Below the pieces are notes generated by a model that saw only the letters and a program-made list of their open reading frames with translations, was not told the DNA's origin and did not search any database. The position numbers were made by a program, and so were the translations under genes. From the NCBI GenBank assembly GCA_018780035.1, contig JADMKE010000017.1:1-64000 (forward strand): DNA of 64,000 nt. Reading direction: 5' to 3'. The DNA comes from Candidatus Sericytochromatia bacterium. Its GTDB lineage: Bacteria > Cyanobacteriota > Sericytochromatia > UBA7694. Below, in pieces: positions 23,489 to 32,747 of this stretch; positions within the stretch are counted from its first letter, which is position 1, and each line of letters opens with the position of its first letter.

Positions 23489-24643
23489 TTGCCCTTGCGC
23501 CTTCGGCGCATGCAGGCCGAGGGCCGCCGGGAAAAGTTGCTTTTTGCGCTTTTTTGTATTCTCTCAGTCTTGGTGCATTGTGCAGCCCTGGTGGCCTTTG
23601 CCGGCAATGTAAAGTTCCACAAGATGTCTTCGGAGACCGCTCAAAACCAGGAGCCGATTCAGGTTGCCACGATCGAAATGCCGCCGCCCAGTGCCGAGCC
23701 CATTCCACCCGATAGCCCGCCCCCCAGCCAGGCCATGCCGCTTTCACAACCTCCGCGTCCAGCTCAGGATGACTCCCTGGCGCGCAGGCCCAAACCCACC
23801 CCCACCCCCAATAGCAAACCAACCCCCGCCCTGGCAGCCACCCCCAAGCCCTCGCCCTCCCCCTCTTCAGCATTGGCCAGCCCCACTCCCAGCCCATTGC
23901 CTTCTCCTGTGAATTCGGCAGAACCCACTCCAGCTCCGAGCCCAACCCCAGTGTCGGATTTGCCTGAAAGCGAAGCCAAAGCAAAAAATGAGATCGAGAA
24001 CTACTTCAAATCTCAAGGGAATGATGTGCCAGAAAAACTCCCTTATGGCTACAAAAGTTGGGAAGATTATAAAACACAACTCGCGACATTTGATGAAGAT
24101 GCAAAAAAATATATGACATTGCCCGACAATACCTCAGGCTCAGAAAACGCAGGCAGCGGCAACCCGCCCCAACCCAATGGCTCTTCCGCGCCGGATAGTT
24201 CAGGTTCGCCTGACAATTCAGGCGGTCCGCGCTCAGGTTATAACCCCGGCTGGTTTAACGGCAGCAACCGCAACAATATCGACCCCAATGACAATTTTGA
24301 CAGCGAAGAAGAACGGCGTCTGCGCGCGCGCAATTTGGGCCATATTGATACCAGCCTCGAATTGGATCCTTTGCCAGCCATTCCTTTGCCAAAAGATTGG
24401 CAAACCAATGATATTGGCTATCACTCGGTCAGATTTTTGCATGACGATCTGCAGTTCTTTGTGCGCTGGGAATCTGCATTGCAGCCCCAATTGCGCAAGG
24501 CAGAAGTTCAGTATTATCCCCCTGCCAACCCCAAGCAAACAGCCAACCTCTCGCTCAAATGGCAAGAGGAGTGGGATGATATCAAAAAGCTGATTGGGGC
24601 TGTGCAATTGGCTTATGAGCAGCAAAAGCAAGCAAAACCTTAA
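23489..24643 (+). CDS. TonB-like proline-rich inner-membrane protein, function unknown
   Basis: 384 residues from TTG 23489. A basic N-terminus and one membrane helix (LLFALFCILSVLVHCAALVAF) are followed by a long Pro/Ser/Thr-rich spacer (about 50-155), a short charged segment, a Gly/Ser/Asn-rich linker and a C-terminal globular region of about 85 residues (HSVRFLHDDLQFFVRWESAL). This is TonB/TolA-like architecture, but the C-terminal domain is not a recognisable TonB domain. The start is uncertain. The frame is open back to the rplS stop and the upstream stretch reads as protein (LRRLFARFIKKDKFKRF). GGGGAG at 23407-23412 stands 7 nt before an ATT at 23420, whereas TTG 23489 and ATG 23510 lack a Shine-Dalgarno. 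Followed by a strong terminator. Confidence 0.65.
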   Translation: MPLRLRRMQAEGRREKLLFALFCILSVLVHCAALVAFAGNVKFHKMSSETAQNQEPIQVATIEMPPPSAEPIPPDSPPPSQAMPLSQPPRPAQDDSLARRPKPTPTPNSKPTPALAATPKPSPSPSSALASPTPSPLPSPVNSAEPTPAPSPTPVSDLPESEAKAKNEIENYFKSQGNDVPEKLPYGYKSWEDYKTQLATFDEDAKKYMTLPDNTSGSENAGSGNPPQPNGSSAPDSSGSPDNSGGPRSGYNPGWFNGSNRNNIDPNDNFDSEEERRLRARNLGHIDTSLELDPLPAIPLPKDWQTNDIGYHSVRFLHDDLQFFVRWESALQPQLRKAEVQYYPPANPKQTANLSLKWQEEWDDIKKLIGAVQLAYEQQKQAKP

Positions 24644-24676
24644 GGCCCCACACCAGAGCATTTTAAAAACACCCAG

Positions 24677-24710
24677 AAAAAAGCCCCACTCTTAGAAGAG
24701 CGGGGCTTTT
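24677..24710. terminator. Bidirectional terminator between convergent genes
   Basis: AAAAAGCCCC-GCTCTTCTAAGAG-type loop-GGGGCTTTT: A-run and T-run on opposite sides of a GC stem let it work for both the plus-strand TonB-like gene and the minus-strand histone-like gene. Confidence 0.88.
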
Positions 24711-24724
24711 AGAATGAGGCGATT

Positions 24725-25924
24725 CTAATTGCGGATCAAACTGCGCAAAAAGCCTTTGGCGGCCCCAGCGAGTTTATCAATGAGATGATCCAATAATTCA
24801 GCTTCTGAAGCCGTAGCGGCTTTGCCTTTGCTGGCTGGTTTGGCAGAAACAACAGGAACAGGAGCTGCGCTGCCCGTTAAACTATAAACATAGCCCCGCC
24901 CACCACTCTTGTGTTTTTGAATTTGACCTTGGGCATGCAAAGAGCCCACCATCTTGTACATATTGGCGGTTTGTTTATCCAAACGTTGGCAAAGTGCATC
25001 GATCGAAAGCGCTTCGCCTTTGGCCAATTCAGCCAAAATTTGTCCCTGGGTTGCACCCGAAGGAGCGCGTTTGCGTGGCGCAGGCACAGCAGGAGCACTG
25101 GCTTGAGCTGCTTTTTTGCTCACATAAGCCGCTTTTTTGGTTGGCGCAGGGGCTTCTATTTTGGCTGAGGGGGCGGCTTTGCCCCCTTTGCTGACGGGGG
25201 CCGATTTTGCAGCTTTGGGTGTTTTTTCTGCTTTGCTTGCTCTGGTCGCTTTGACCTCGGCCACAGGCGCAGGAGCCGTAACTTTACTGGCAGCTTTGCC
25301 TGAAACTTTGGCTGAGGCTTTGGCTGAGGCTTTATCGACAGATTTATTTTCTTCGGGTTTGCTCGCCGCTTTGGTTGATTTTACTGCGGGTTTGGCCGCG
25401 GCAGCTTTGGCAGGTTTAACGGAGGGTTTGGCGGCTGCGGCTTTTGCAGATTTGGCAGCAGATTTGGCAGGCACAGCTTCAGAACTCTGTTGTACAACAG
25501 GCTCTTTGCTCAGCGCTAATTTGCTATTTTTTGCCACAGTGACTTTCGATGACTTGGTTTTAGAGGCAGGAGCAGCACTTGCGCCCGCTTTTTCTGCCAC
25601 AGTCCCAGAATCCTGTTGAAGGGAGGTTGGTTTGGCTGCTTCTTTTTTAGCTGAAACTTTGCTTTCTTTCACAAGACGGGCGGCAGCGACTGGCTTCAAT
25701 TTATACATCAATCGCTTGGGATGAGCCGTTTTATCTTCTTTTTTAGAGAGCAAACCCAAACGGGTCATTTCTTTGAGATCATTAGAGATATCTACAGTTT
25801 GCATCGCACATAAATCAGCAATATCTTTGATATAGAGAAAATCAGCTTTATCAAGCAGGGCTGATTGAATTTTTTCGCGTCTCAGATGCGCTTTTTTTAA
25901 GGTAAGGGCTCTATTCTTGGCCAA
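24725..25924 (-). CDS. Histone-H1-like Lys/Ala/Pro-rich protein with two winged-helix regions
   Basis: 399 residues. An N-terminal winged-helix-like region (about 15-80: LYIKDIADLCAMQTVDISN, MTRLGLLSKKED) is followed by about 200 residues of AAAKPAVKP-type repeats, strongly basic, and a C-terminal winged-helix-like region (about 295-355: TQGQILAELAKGEALSIDAL, MVGSLHAQGQIQKHKSGGRG). The middle resembles eukaryotic H1 tails and bacterial Lys/Ala-rich nucleoid proteins. It probably bridges or compacts DNA, with the terminal domains giving DNA or partner contacts. The open frame runs 33 codons further upstream, but TTG at 25922-25924 has AAGAAGGA with 7-nt spacing and a normal basic start, so it is preferred. 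Confidence 0.72.
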   Translation of the reverse strand: MAKNRALTLKKAHLRREKIQSALLDKADFLYIKDIADLCAMQTVDISNDLKEMTRLGLLSKKEDKTAHPKRLMYKLKPVAAARLVKESKVSAKKEAAKPTSLQQDSGTVAEKAGASAAPASKTKSSKVTVAKNSKLALSKEPVVQQSSEAVPAKSAAKSAKAAAAKPSVKPAKAAAAKPAVKSTKAASKPEENKSVDKASAKASAKVSGKAASKVTAPAPVAEVKATRASKAEKTPKAAKSAPVSKGGKAAPSAKIEAPAPTKKAAYVSKKAAQASAPAVPAPRKRAPSGATQGQILAELAKGEALSIDALCQRLDKQTANMYKMVGSLHAQGQIQKHKSGGRGYVYSLTGSAAPVPVVSAKPASKGKAATASEAELLDHLIDKLAGAAKGFLRSLIRN

Positions 25925-26117
25925 AGGAGAATCCTTCTTTCGGGTTAGTCTGTTTCGTTCGAATTTAGAATTAGAATGTATTCCATCAAAAAGATAGTAA
26001 CACAGAAAGTAAGATTTGACCAAGCAGAGATTCCAAATTTGACTGTCTTTTACTTAAGAAAAACAGTCAAACCCAGTTATTATAACGCTTGAAGAACTTG
26101 GCTGCGTTTTCAGAGTT

Positions 26118-27350
26118 TCAACTAGCTTGAGAAGAGGAAAAAGGCTCTGAGAAACTGAAATGGTAATCTTTTAAAGCCCGGATGGCACTTCTAAAACCAT
26201 TTTCAGCAATGGCTTCCATACTTTCGCTGGAAAGATTAAAGTGATCTGAAAAGAAGAGACTGTCTTCGTGTTCAGTGGGGTGGATGTAAATATAGTCCAC
26301 ATTGGGATTGTAGTCTAATTTGAGATTTAAATGTTGCAAAAATTCTTCTTTTAACTGGGGAGACAGGCCCTTTTTATCAAAGAAAGATTGGGTTTCTTCC
26401 ATCACCCGCTGTTTGAGCAAATGTAAATCATGGGCTCCCTGAATGCGAGATTCGATCAATTGATACAGGGCCTGAACCAGAATCGAAGGGATGCCATAAT
26501 CAGCCAAAGAACCGATCTCTTCGCGGTATTTGTAAGGTTGGTGGGTATAAGAGGCAATGATCAAATCACAGCCCGCATCACGGGCAATGTGGGTTGAAAG
26601 GGTTTTGCGAATTTCACCATCAAAACAATATTGAGGGCCCTGAGCGGTTTGCAATTGATAGGGTTTAAAAATTGGCGGCAGAGACATCGATGCGGCAGCT
26701 GCATGAGAGATATCCACAGTGGTGTCATACTGGGTTTCGGCGTCATAAAAATGTAATTTTTCACGCAGTTGATTGAGATTGCGTGGACCCAAAATCAGGC
26801 GCCCAGGGTTGTCTAAGAGGGTGGTGACGATGTACAACTCTGGCGCCAACTGATCGAAGTGATTGCCTGCCAAAATCGAGCGGCGCAAGTAGGCCTCGAG
26901 TTTTTCAGTAGAATAAAATCCATTGCTACAAAAGAGCCCCTGCAACAGTGATTCAAGGCTTTTATAACCTCTCACAGCCAAAGATTTTGGCAATCGCGAG
27001 AAAAAACGCAGGGCTGTATCCAATAAATTGGGGTAGAGCATCTGGGCATAAGAGAGGCTGGGGAAATGGGCGTTGCGGTGACCCAAGAGGCTATGATAAA
27101 TATCTTCAAGGGGGTGTCCACTGGAGATCATCGCACAGGCAAAAGCCCCAGCTGAAGACCCCACCAAAACGTCGATCTCACGGCCATTGCCCACCAATGG
27201 TGAGGCTTCAGAGGCCAGCCCGGTGCGAAATTCAAACCCTTTGCGCTGCAAGGCCAGGGCTACGCCCATATGAAAACAAGCCGCTTTAGCAGCGCCGCCA
27301 CTGGCAACAAATCCAACCCGAGTTTTGCGTTTGATTTTCTGAATGGCCAT
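26118..27350 (-). CDS. Patatin-like phospholipase
   Basis: 410 residues. The oxyanion-hole strand GFVASGGAAKAACFHMGVA, nucleophile elbow G-S-S-A-G (Ser at about 66, VLVGSSAGAFACAM) and catalytic Asp at about 244 in FDGE (the usual D-G-[GA] dyad) define the family. It hydrolyses acyl groups from membrane phospholipids or lysophospholipids with a Ser-Asp dyad. No signal peptide is visible, so it is cytoplasmic or injected by a secretion system, as some bacterial patatins are; no such system is adjacent. The Shine-Dalgarno is weak and distant. Confidence 0.87.
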   Translation of the reverse strand: MAIQKIKRKTRVGFVASGGAAKAACFHMGVALALQRKGFEFRTGLASEASPLVGNGREIDVLVGSSAGAFACAMISSGHPLEDIYHSLLGHRNAHFPSLSYAQMLYPNLLDTALRFFSRLPKSLAVRGYKSLESLLQGLFCSNGFYSTEKLEAYLRRSILAGNHFDQLAPELYIVTTLLDNPGRLILGPRNLNQLREKLHFYDAETQYDTTVDISHAAAASMSLPPIFKPYQLQTAQGPQYCFDGEIRKTLSTHIARDAGCDLIIASYTHQPYKYREEIGSLADYGIPSILVQALYQLIESRIQGAHDLHLLKQRVMEETQSFFDKKGLSPQLKEEFLQHLNLKLDYNPNVDYIYIHPTEHEDSLFFSDHFNLSSESMEAIAENGFRSAIRALKDYHFSFSEPFSSSQAS

Positions 27351-27441
27351 ACAGTTTATCGCTTTACTCCCTTAAAGATCCAGAACTATCCTGATCTAAA
27401 GGGTACACCGAAAATGAAGCGGCGTGTAAAAATGGGGTAAA

Positions 27442-27933
27442 TTATTTGGCTTGAAATTCCAATTTGAGGCGAAAATCTGCGGCCAAAGAACTCATCTCTT
27501 CGACCATGGTGGTGACCACATCAGTAACAAATTCCTGGTGGTACAAGGCTTTCCCTACCAAAAAGAGGTGACGATTTTCGTTCATACAGAGTTTGGAAAA
27601 AACCAACTGCTGGGCCAATAGAAGCACTTCAGGCAGAAGTGCAACCCGCGATTCATCGTATTCCAGCAAAAAGACTTTGCAGGTCAAAAGATCGCGGCCT
27701 TCGTTAAATCCCTCTTCGCAGAATTCCGAAGAGACAGAAACGGCTTCGTGTAAAGTGCCTTCTTCGTCAATAAACTCAATCTGATAGGTTTCATCTTCCA
27801 GACTGTATGACCAAGAGGCGTCCAGGCGTTCGGCAACTGACTCAATCAGATTTTCGAACTCCAGGTATTCAATTTCTTCATCCAGAAAACTTTCTGCCCC
27901 AAGCGCAGAACCAGGTACCACTCCAGTGATCAT
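27442..27933 (-). CDS. Small acidic protein, possibly YbjN/type III chaperone-like fold
   Basis: 163 residues, strongly acidic at the N-terminus (FLDEEIEYLEFENLIESVAE). The order helix, three strands (YQIEFIDEEGT, TCKVFLLEY), helix (LLLAQQLVFSKLCMNENRH), strand, long helix (TDVVTTMVEEMSSLAADF) matches the CesT/YbjN fold used by type III secretion chaperones and YbjN proteins. This is a pattern match only, without key residues. GGAGAGG stands 5 nt before ATG 27933. It lies just downstream of nothing in the same direction and upstream of the patatin (91 nt), possibly in one transcript, so a chaperone-client pair is conceivable. Confidence 0.6.
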   Translation of the reverse strand: MITGVVPGSALGAESFLDEEIEYLEFENLIESVAERLDASWSYSLEDETYQIEFIDEEGTLHEAVSVSSEFCEEGFNEGRDLLTCKVFLLEYDESRVALLPEVLLLAQQLVFSKLCMNENRHLFLVGKALYHQEFVTDVVTTMVEEMSSLAADFRLKLEFQAK

Positions 27934-28120
27934 GAAGCCTCTCCACTTTTGACAGCAATTTGGTTTACAAACTCAACAGGCTTAATTGTGATATGTTTTC
28001 AAGGCAAATGTCAACAGAAAGCCCTGGTTTTGAACCAATTGCCAAAGCCCTGTGAATCGTTTAAGCTGGTTTGACAGCGATATCTAAGACCTGCATTAAA
28101 AAAAGAGAATAAGGTTGTTC

Positions 28121-30526
28121 GTGTTGAACTTTAAAATCGGGATTCCGCTCCTGCTATCACTCTCACTCCTGCAAGGGGCCCCTTTTCAGCAGGCTGCTCA
28201 AGCGGCCAGCCAACTCTCGGTGGATCAATCCCTCTACACGGTCAAACGCACACAACCCCTCAACAGAGAAAACCTGAACCGAGACTATTTACAGGCCAAA
28301 ATTTTGTACAATAACGTCTCTCTTCGCCTGCAACAATCCCTGGAGCGCTGGCGCGATGCGCCTCTTGGCCGCGCAGAAATCGATCAGATCATTGCCCAAT
28401 TGGCCTTGATTAACACTGAATTTTTGCTCAACAGCCAGGATCTCGAAGCGGCTTCAAAAGATTTGGATTTGGCCCTGGTTCGTTTGCGCAATGCCCAAGT
28501 ATCGATGATGATCTCCCGACCGGTTGAAATGCGAGGCATTCTCATGGATGCCGGCTCTATTCCCAAGACCCGCGAAGGCATTGCCCAGGTTTTGGAGCAA
28601 TTTCAAGCAGCGGGATTTAACACCATTTATCCCGAGGTCTTTCGCCGGGGATATGCAATCTACCCCAATAGCAAATATACCGACCAAGATCCCGAATTGC
28701 GCGATCTGGGCTTTGACCCGCTGTGGGAGTTGGTGCGCGAAAGCCAAAAGCGGAATTTGCGTGTGATTCCCTGGGTTTGGACCTTCCGCGTGCGCTCACC
28801 CGGTTTTGGCAACCCGATTTTGGATCGCGTACCTGCATTGGCAGCCCATCCCTCAGATATGGACGATACCAAAGCCGTTCCGCGCTTTTTGAGTGTTGCC
28901 CACCCCGAAGCTCGCGACTATATTTTTAATCTCTTTCAGGAAATGCTTTCGCGTTACCCCGTGCAAGGCATCCTGCTGGACTATATCCGCTACGATGAAG
29001 CCATTCCCGAAGATGCCATTAGCGCCACCCGCTTTCGCCAAGAATACTTTAAAAAATACGGTGAATTCCCCCCTCTCAAAATCGCCAAAGGCACGCCGCT
29101 CTTTCAAGAATGGCAGCTCTGGCGAGAAGAACAGGTCAATCTGGCGGTTCGCCGCTTTAAAGAAAAGCTGCGTGGCTACCGACAAGAAAAGGTTCTTGTG
29201 GGGGGTTCTGTCTTCCGCAGCGAGTCTTATAGCCGTTTGACAAAAATGCAAAATTGGCGGCATTGGTCGAATAACAATTGGATCGATTTTGCCTCAGACA
29301 TGCTCTATACCCCCGATAAAAAAGACCTCAATCTCTGGCTCGACTGGGAAACAGACGGCGGCAAACGCCAAGATCTGCTTTACCCCGTTTTGGGGGCACA
29401 CCGCTTCTCCAGTCCCGACGATATCTTTGGTCAGATTGGTGTGATTCAAGACCGTCATACAGGTGGGCTCTCAATTTTTGCCTTGGCCCACTTTAAACGT
29501 GAAAGCCTTAAAGAACTCAAAGAAGGCCCCTTTCGCAAACCTGCCATGGTACCTCACGAAGACCTGCTTTTGGCTTTAAAGACCATTCTCGAAGATCTCG
29601 GGCAATGGCTCTTCCGGGTGAGCCAGGAAACAGAGGCCCCCAACCCAGAGGCCCTCAATGGCTTCCGCAATCAGCTTTTGGGTCTTAAAGCAGCCTACGA
29701 TCGCCTGCCCGTTAAAAGTTATACATTGGAGCAATTGCAACCCCCCTTTGAGGCCCTTTTGCAAGAGTTGAATAAAGCAGCTTTGCCCAAACCTTTTAAG
29801 CAAGAAATTCGCGATCGACTGGGCTTGCTCGAAAAATTGTTGGCCATTCGCAGCCGCCAAGAAAACAATGCAGCCAAAGGTTATACCCCTTCAACCCAGC
29901 CTTCGGTGGTGGTCATTCCCGCAGCGCGCGCGTTGCCCTCCGCCAAAGTCAGCCGGGCAGTCAATGTCCCCGTTTTAGATGGCCGGATTGAGCCCGGTGA
30001 ATGGCAAAATGCAACTGAGCTGAAAATCAAATATTGGTACAATGGCTTCTCCGAAAGTGGGATCAATACCACGGTTTGGCTCAGTTACGATCAAGATAAT
30101 CTGTATATTGGCATCGACAATGAAGAACCCTATCTCGATCGGATTACCGCTGGGGCCCAGGACTGGGACGATAAACGCCTCTTTACAGCTGATGACGCTG
30201 TGGAAATCATGTTGGCGCCAGCCGGACAAAAAGAGAAATACTACCATTTTGCCCTCAACAGCAAAAACGTGCGTTACGATGCCCGTCAGGGCGATCAGAG
30301 CTGGAATGGCAAATGGAAAAGCGCTGTGGCCTTCCAGGATGAGCGCTGGCAAGTGGAAATGGCGATTCCCCTACGTGAATTGGGAATTGATCCTGGCAAA
30401 GGGGTAGCTCTGGCGGCCAATTTCTTCCGCAACCGCTTTCAGGATCTCACCCCCTATTCAGCTTGGTCAGTGCCCTTTGACAATTACCATACCCCTTCCC
30501 GTTTTGGTACCCTGACCTTTGATTAA
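28121..30526 (+). CDS. GHL10-type glycoside hydrolase with C-terminal CBM9-like domain, secreted
   Basis: 801 residues. A signal peptide (IPLLLSLSLLQGAPF, cleavage near AQA-AS) is followed by a helical region, then a TIM-barrel (about 130-460) with GHL10/DUF187 features: RGILMDAGSIPKTREGI, NTIYPEVFRRGYAIYPNSKY, LRVIPWVWTFR, and ILLDYIRYDE with a likely catalytic acid. A helical linker (480-590) leads to a C-terminal beta-sandwich (about 620-801) of the CBM9/DOMON-like sugar-binding kind (PVLDGRIEPGEWQNAT, WLSYDQDNLYIGIDNEEP). It probably acts on envelope or extracellular polysaccharide. Start uncertain: TTG 28115, GTG 28121 or TTG 28124; GTG 28121 has the best spacing from AAGG. Confidence 0.82.
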   Translation: MLNFKIGIPLLLSLSLLQGAPFQQAAQAASQLSVDQSLYTVKRTQPLNRENLNRDYLQAKILYNNVSLRLQQSLERWRDAPLGRAEIDQIIAQLALINTEFLLNSQDLEAASKDLDLALVRLRNAQVSMMISRPVEMRGILMDAGSIPKTREGIAQVLEQFQAAGFNTIYPEVFRRGYAIYPNSKYTDQDPELRDLGFDPLWELVRESQKRNLRVIPWVWTFRVRSPGFGNPILDRVPALAAHPSDMDDTKAVPRFLSVAHPEARDYIFNLFQEMLSRYPVQGILLDYIRYDEAIPEDAISATRFRQEYFKKYGEFPPLKIAKGTPLFQEWQLWREEQVNLAVRRFKEKLRGYRQEKVLVGGSVFRSESYSRLTKMQNWRHWSNNNWIDFASDMLYTPDKKDLNLWLDWETDGGKRQDLLYPVLGAHRFSSPDDIFGQIGVIQDRHTGGLSIFALAHFKRESLKELKEGPFRKPAMVPHEDLLLALKTILEDLGQWLFRVSQETEAPNPEALNGFRNQLLGLKAAYDRLPVKSYTLEQLQPPFEALLQELNKAALPKPFKQEIRDRLGLLEKLLAIRSRQENNAAKGYTPSTQPSVVVIPAARALPSAKVSRAVNVPVLDGRIEPGEWQNATELKIKYWYNGFSESGINTTVWLSYDQDNLYIGIDNEEPYLDRITAGAQDWDDKRLFTADDAVEIMLAPAGQKEKYYHFALNSKNVRYDARQGDQSWNGKWKSAVAFQDERWQVEMAIPLRELGIDPGKGVALAANFFRNRFQDLTPYSAWSVPFDNYHTPSRFGTLTFD

Positions 30527-30542
30527 ACCCCGTTAAACGCCT

Positions 30543-32747
30543 ATGCCTCAAGCATTAAAGGCCTGGTTCAAAAACTGTCAAGCCGTCTTTCTGGAATTAA
30601 GCGAATTTCTCTCGGAAAATGCCGCCCGCAGCTTATTATTGCAAATTTTGCTGCTCAAATGGGAACGCCCAGAGATGCAAACCCAAGCTGAATTCTGGGC
30701 AAGTCTCAACCTATTTAGACTCACACCCTGCGATTTAAGCGGACAAGGGCCCGAATCGCCATTTTTGCAACAAGAATGGCAAACATTGCCAAAACAGATT
30801 TGGCTAAACATGCTGTCACAGCCCTGGCTCTTACCAAGCAAACAACCCCTTCTGACAGCCACAGCTCCGATTGCGCTGCTGCCCGAACAATTACAAAGCC
30901 GATCCCAAAGACAGCAAAAGGGGGTCTTTTATACCCCCCAACCCTTGGTCGATTATCTTTGCAAAGGCGCTTTGGAGCTGCTTTTACACCAAAAATTTGA
31001 TCTCTCCAAAACAGAATTACACAGCCTGCTTTGGACTGGGCAGATTTCGCCCGCTATTCAGGGGCACAGCCAGGCTTTGCTTCAGGCTTTGGCAAAGCTC
31101 AAAATTTGTGATCCGGCCTGTGGCGGTGGCACTTTGTTGGTCGGAATTTTGGGCTGTTTACAGACCCTCGAAAAACAGCTCAGCCCGGCTGTGGCAAAGG
31201 TGAATTGGCTATCCTGTCTGTATGGGGTCGAGCTGGATCCGCTTGCGGTGGCGATCACGCGCTGGCGGCTGTGGAAATGTTCAGAGAGCAAGGGGCTCAC
31301 TCCGCCACACATCATCCAAGGCAATCCTTTGACAGCCAACTTTAATAGCTGGCCAAACAATCCTCACCCAGAATTTGATCTCATTCTGGCAAACCCGCCT
31401 TATATTGGTGAAAAAGGTCATAAAGATCTATTCATGGGCATTCGCAAAGGCCCTTTGGGCCGATTTTATCAAGCTCGCAGTGATATGGCCTATTATTTTT
31501 TTCATCTATCCTTGGAATGGAGTAAAAAAAATGGAATTAGTGCTTTTTTGAGCACTAATTACTTTCTTACAGCCAGTCATGCCCAAACATTAAGGGACGA
31601 TCTCAAAAAACGCGCAGTGGTCCACAAATTGACAGACTTCCACGAATGGCGATTGTTTAAAGGCGCTCAGGGCCAGCACAATCTGGTCAGTCTATTTGAA
31701 AAGGCCTATCAACCAGATGCCACCTGCCAACTCTTGCTCTGCGCCCAGAAAGGCATTGCCGCTGAAAAGTGTCTGCTTGAAGCTTTGGCCCAGGACCAGG
31801 CTTATATGAAACACACCTCACTCAGCCAAACCCAGCTCTATGCCCCCCAAACAGGTCTGATCCAGCAGCCCATCCGTTTGGAAATTTTGGATCAGAGTTT
31901 AGAGCGAATTTTGCTCAAACTCCAAACCTTGCCCAGTCAATTAAAAGACCATGCACAACTCCATCAGGGGATTGTCTCTGGCGCGGATCATCTCACCCTC
32001 AAACACCAACAACAGTTCAGTCTGTCTGGAACAAAAGGCGAGGGGATCTTTGTCTTAAATCAAGCTAAAATAGCCGAACTGGGATTGTCAGAGCGAGAAT
32101 TACAATTGCTGCGACCTTGGTTTAAAAATTCAGACATCTCTCCCTGGCTCTGCGCAAGCGAAACCAATCAAATGATTATTTATACCGATCGCGAAAGTCA
32201 TTTATCAGCAGAAGACAGGCTTTATCACCATTTGGAGCGTTTTCGTCCCCTTTTGGAAAAACGCCGGGAGGTGGCTCAAGGCAGGCTTTCCTGGTGGCAG
32301 GTGCATTGGCCCCGACAAACACAGATCTTCGAAGGGCCCAAATTGGTCATCCCTCAACGTCACAGCACTTCTCTGGCAGCCTGGAACCAGTGCCCCTGGT
32401 ACGCCAGTGCCGACGTGTATTTCATTACTTCCGTGGCTGCCCCCGAGCATTTATTTGCCCTGCTGGCTTGGCTGAACAGCCCCCTGGCCTGGCTCTGGCT
32501 GAGCTGCCAAGGCAAACGCAAAGGCAAATTATTGGAACTCTATTCTCAACCTCTGTCTGAATTGCCGATGATCTCAGGTCTCTGGTCTCACGCTTTGTTT
32601 CAAGAACTCGCGCTGCAATTATTCAAGCAAAAAGCCCCTTCTCCCGTCTTACAGAATCAAATCTGGAAGCTCTTTTTTAATGCCTTGGCCCTGCCCGAAG
32701 CGGATCAGCAAGCGCTGATAAAAGCCAGGAAACCCCCGCTGGATTGA
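30543..32747 (+). CDS. N6-adenine DNA methyltransferase, Eco57I/TaqI-like (orphan)
   Basis: 734 residues. SAM motif I is DPACGGGTLL (Asp at about 190) and catalytic motif IV is NPPY at about 284-287. GVFYTP at about 130 is motif X of gamma-type methylases. The C-terminal half (about 440-734) has a TaqI-like target-recognition domain (LRPWFKNSDISPW, KLVIPQRHSTSLAAWN, WLNSPLAWLWLSCQGKRKG). The 120-residue N-terminus shows no PD-(D/E)xK nuclease, and no restriction gene is adjacent, so it is most likely a solitary epigenetic methylase or a type IIG remnant. ATG 30543 lies 16 nt after the glycosidase stop without a clear Shine-Dalgarno. Confidence 0.85.
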   Translation: MPQALKAWFKNCQAVFLELSEFLSENAARSLLLQILLLKWERPEMQTQAEFWASLNLFRLTPCDLSGQGPESPFLQQEWQTLPKQIWLNMLSQPWLLPSKQPLLTATAPIALLPEQLQSRSQRQQKGVFYTPQPLVDYLCKGALELLLHQKFDLSKTELHSLLWTGQISPAIQGHSQALLQALAKLKICDPACGGGTLLVGILGCLQTLEKQLSPAVAKVNWLSCLYGVELDPLAVAITRWRLWKCSESKGLTPPHIIQGNPLTANFNSWPNNPHPEFDLILANPPYIGEKGHKDLFMGIRKGPLGRFYQARSDMAYYFFHLSLEWSKKNGISAFLSTNYFLTASHAQTLRDDLKKRAVVHKLTDFHEWRLFKGAQGQHNLVSLFEKAYQPDATCQLLLCAQKGIAAEKCLLEALAQDQAYMKHTSLSQTQLYAPQTGLIQQPIRLEILDQSLERILLKLQTLPSQLKDHAQLHQGIVSGADHLTLKHQQQFSLSGTKGEGIFVLNQAKIAELGLSERELQLLRPWFKNSDISPWLCASETNQMIIYTDRESHLSAEDRLYHHLERFRPLLEKRREVAQGRLSWWQVHWPRQTQIFEGPKLVIPQRHSTSLAAWNQCPWYASADVYFITSVAAPEHLFALLAWLNSPLAWLWLSCQGKRKGKLLELYSQPLSELPMISGLWSHALFQELALQLFKQKAPSPVLQNQIWKLFFNALALPEADQQALIKARKPPLD

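Noticed and set aside
25137..25619. 160-codon Ala/Leu-rich open frame opposite the histone-like gene
   Set aside because: Produced by the antisense of AAA/GCC repeats; low complexity and no gene signals.
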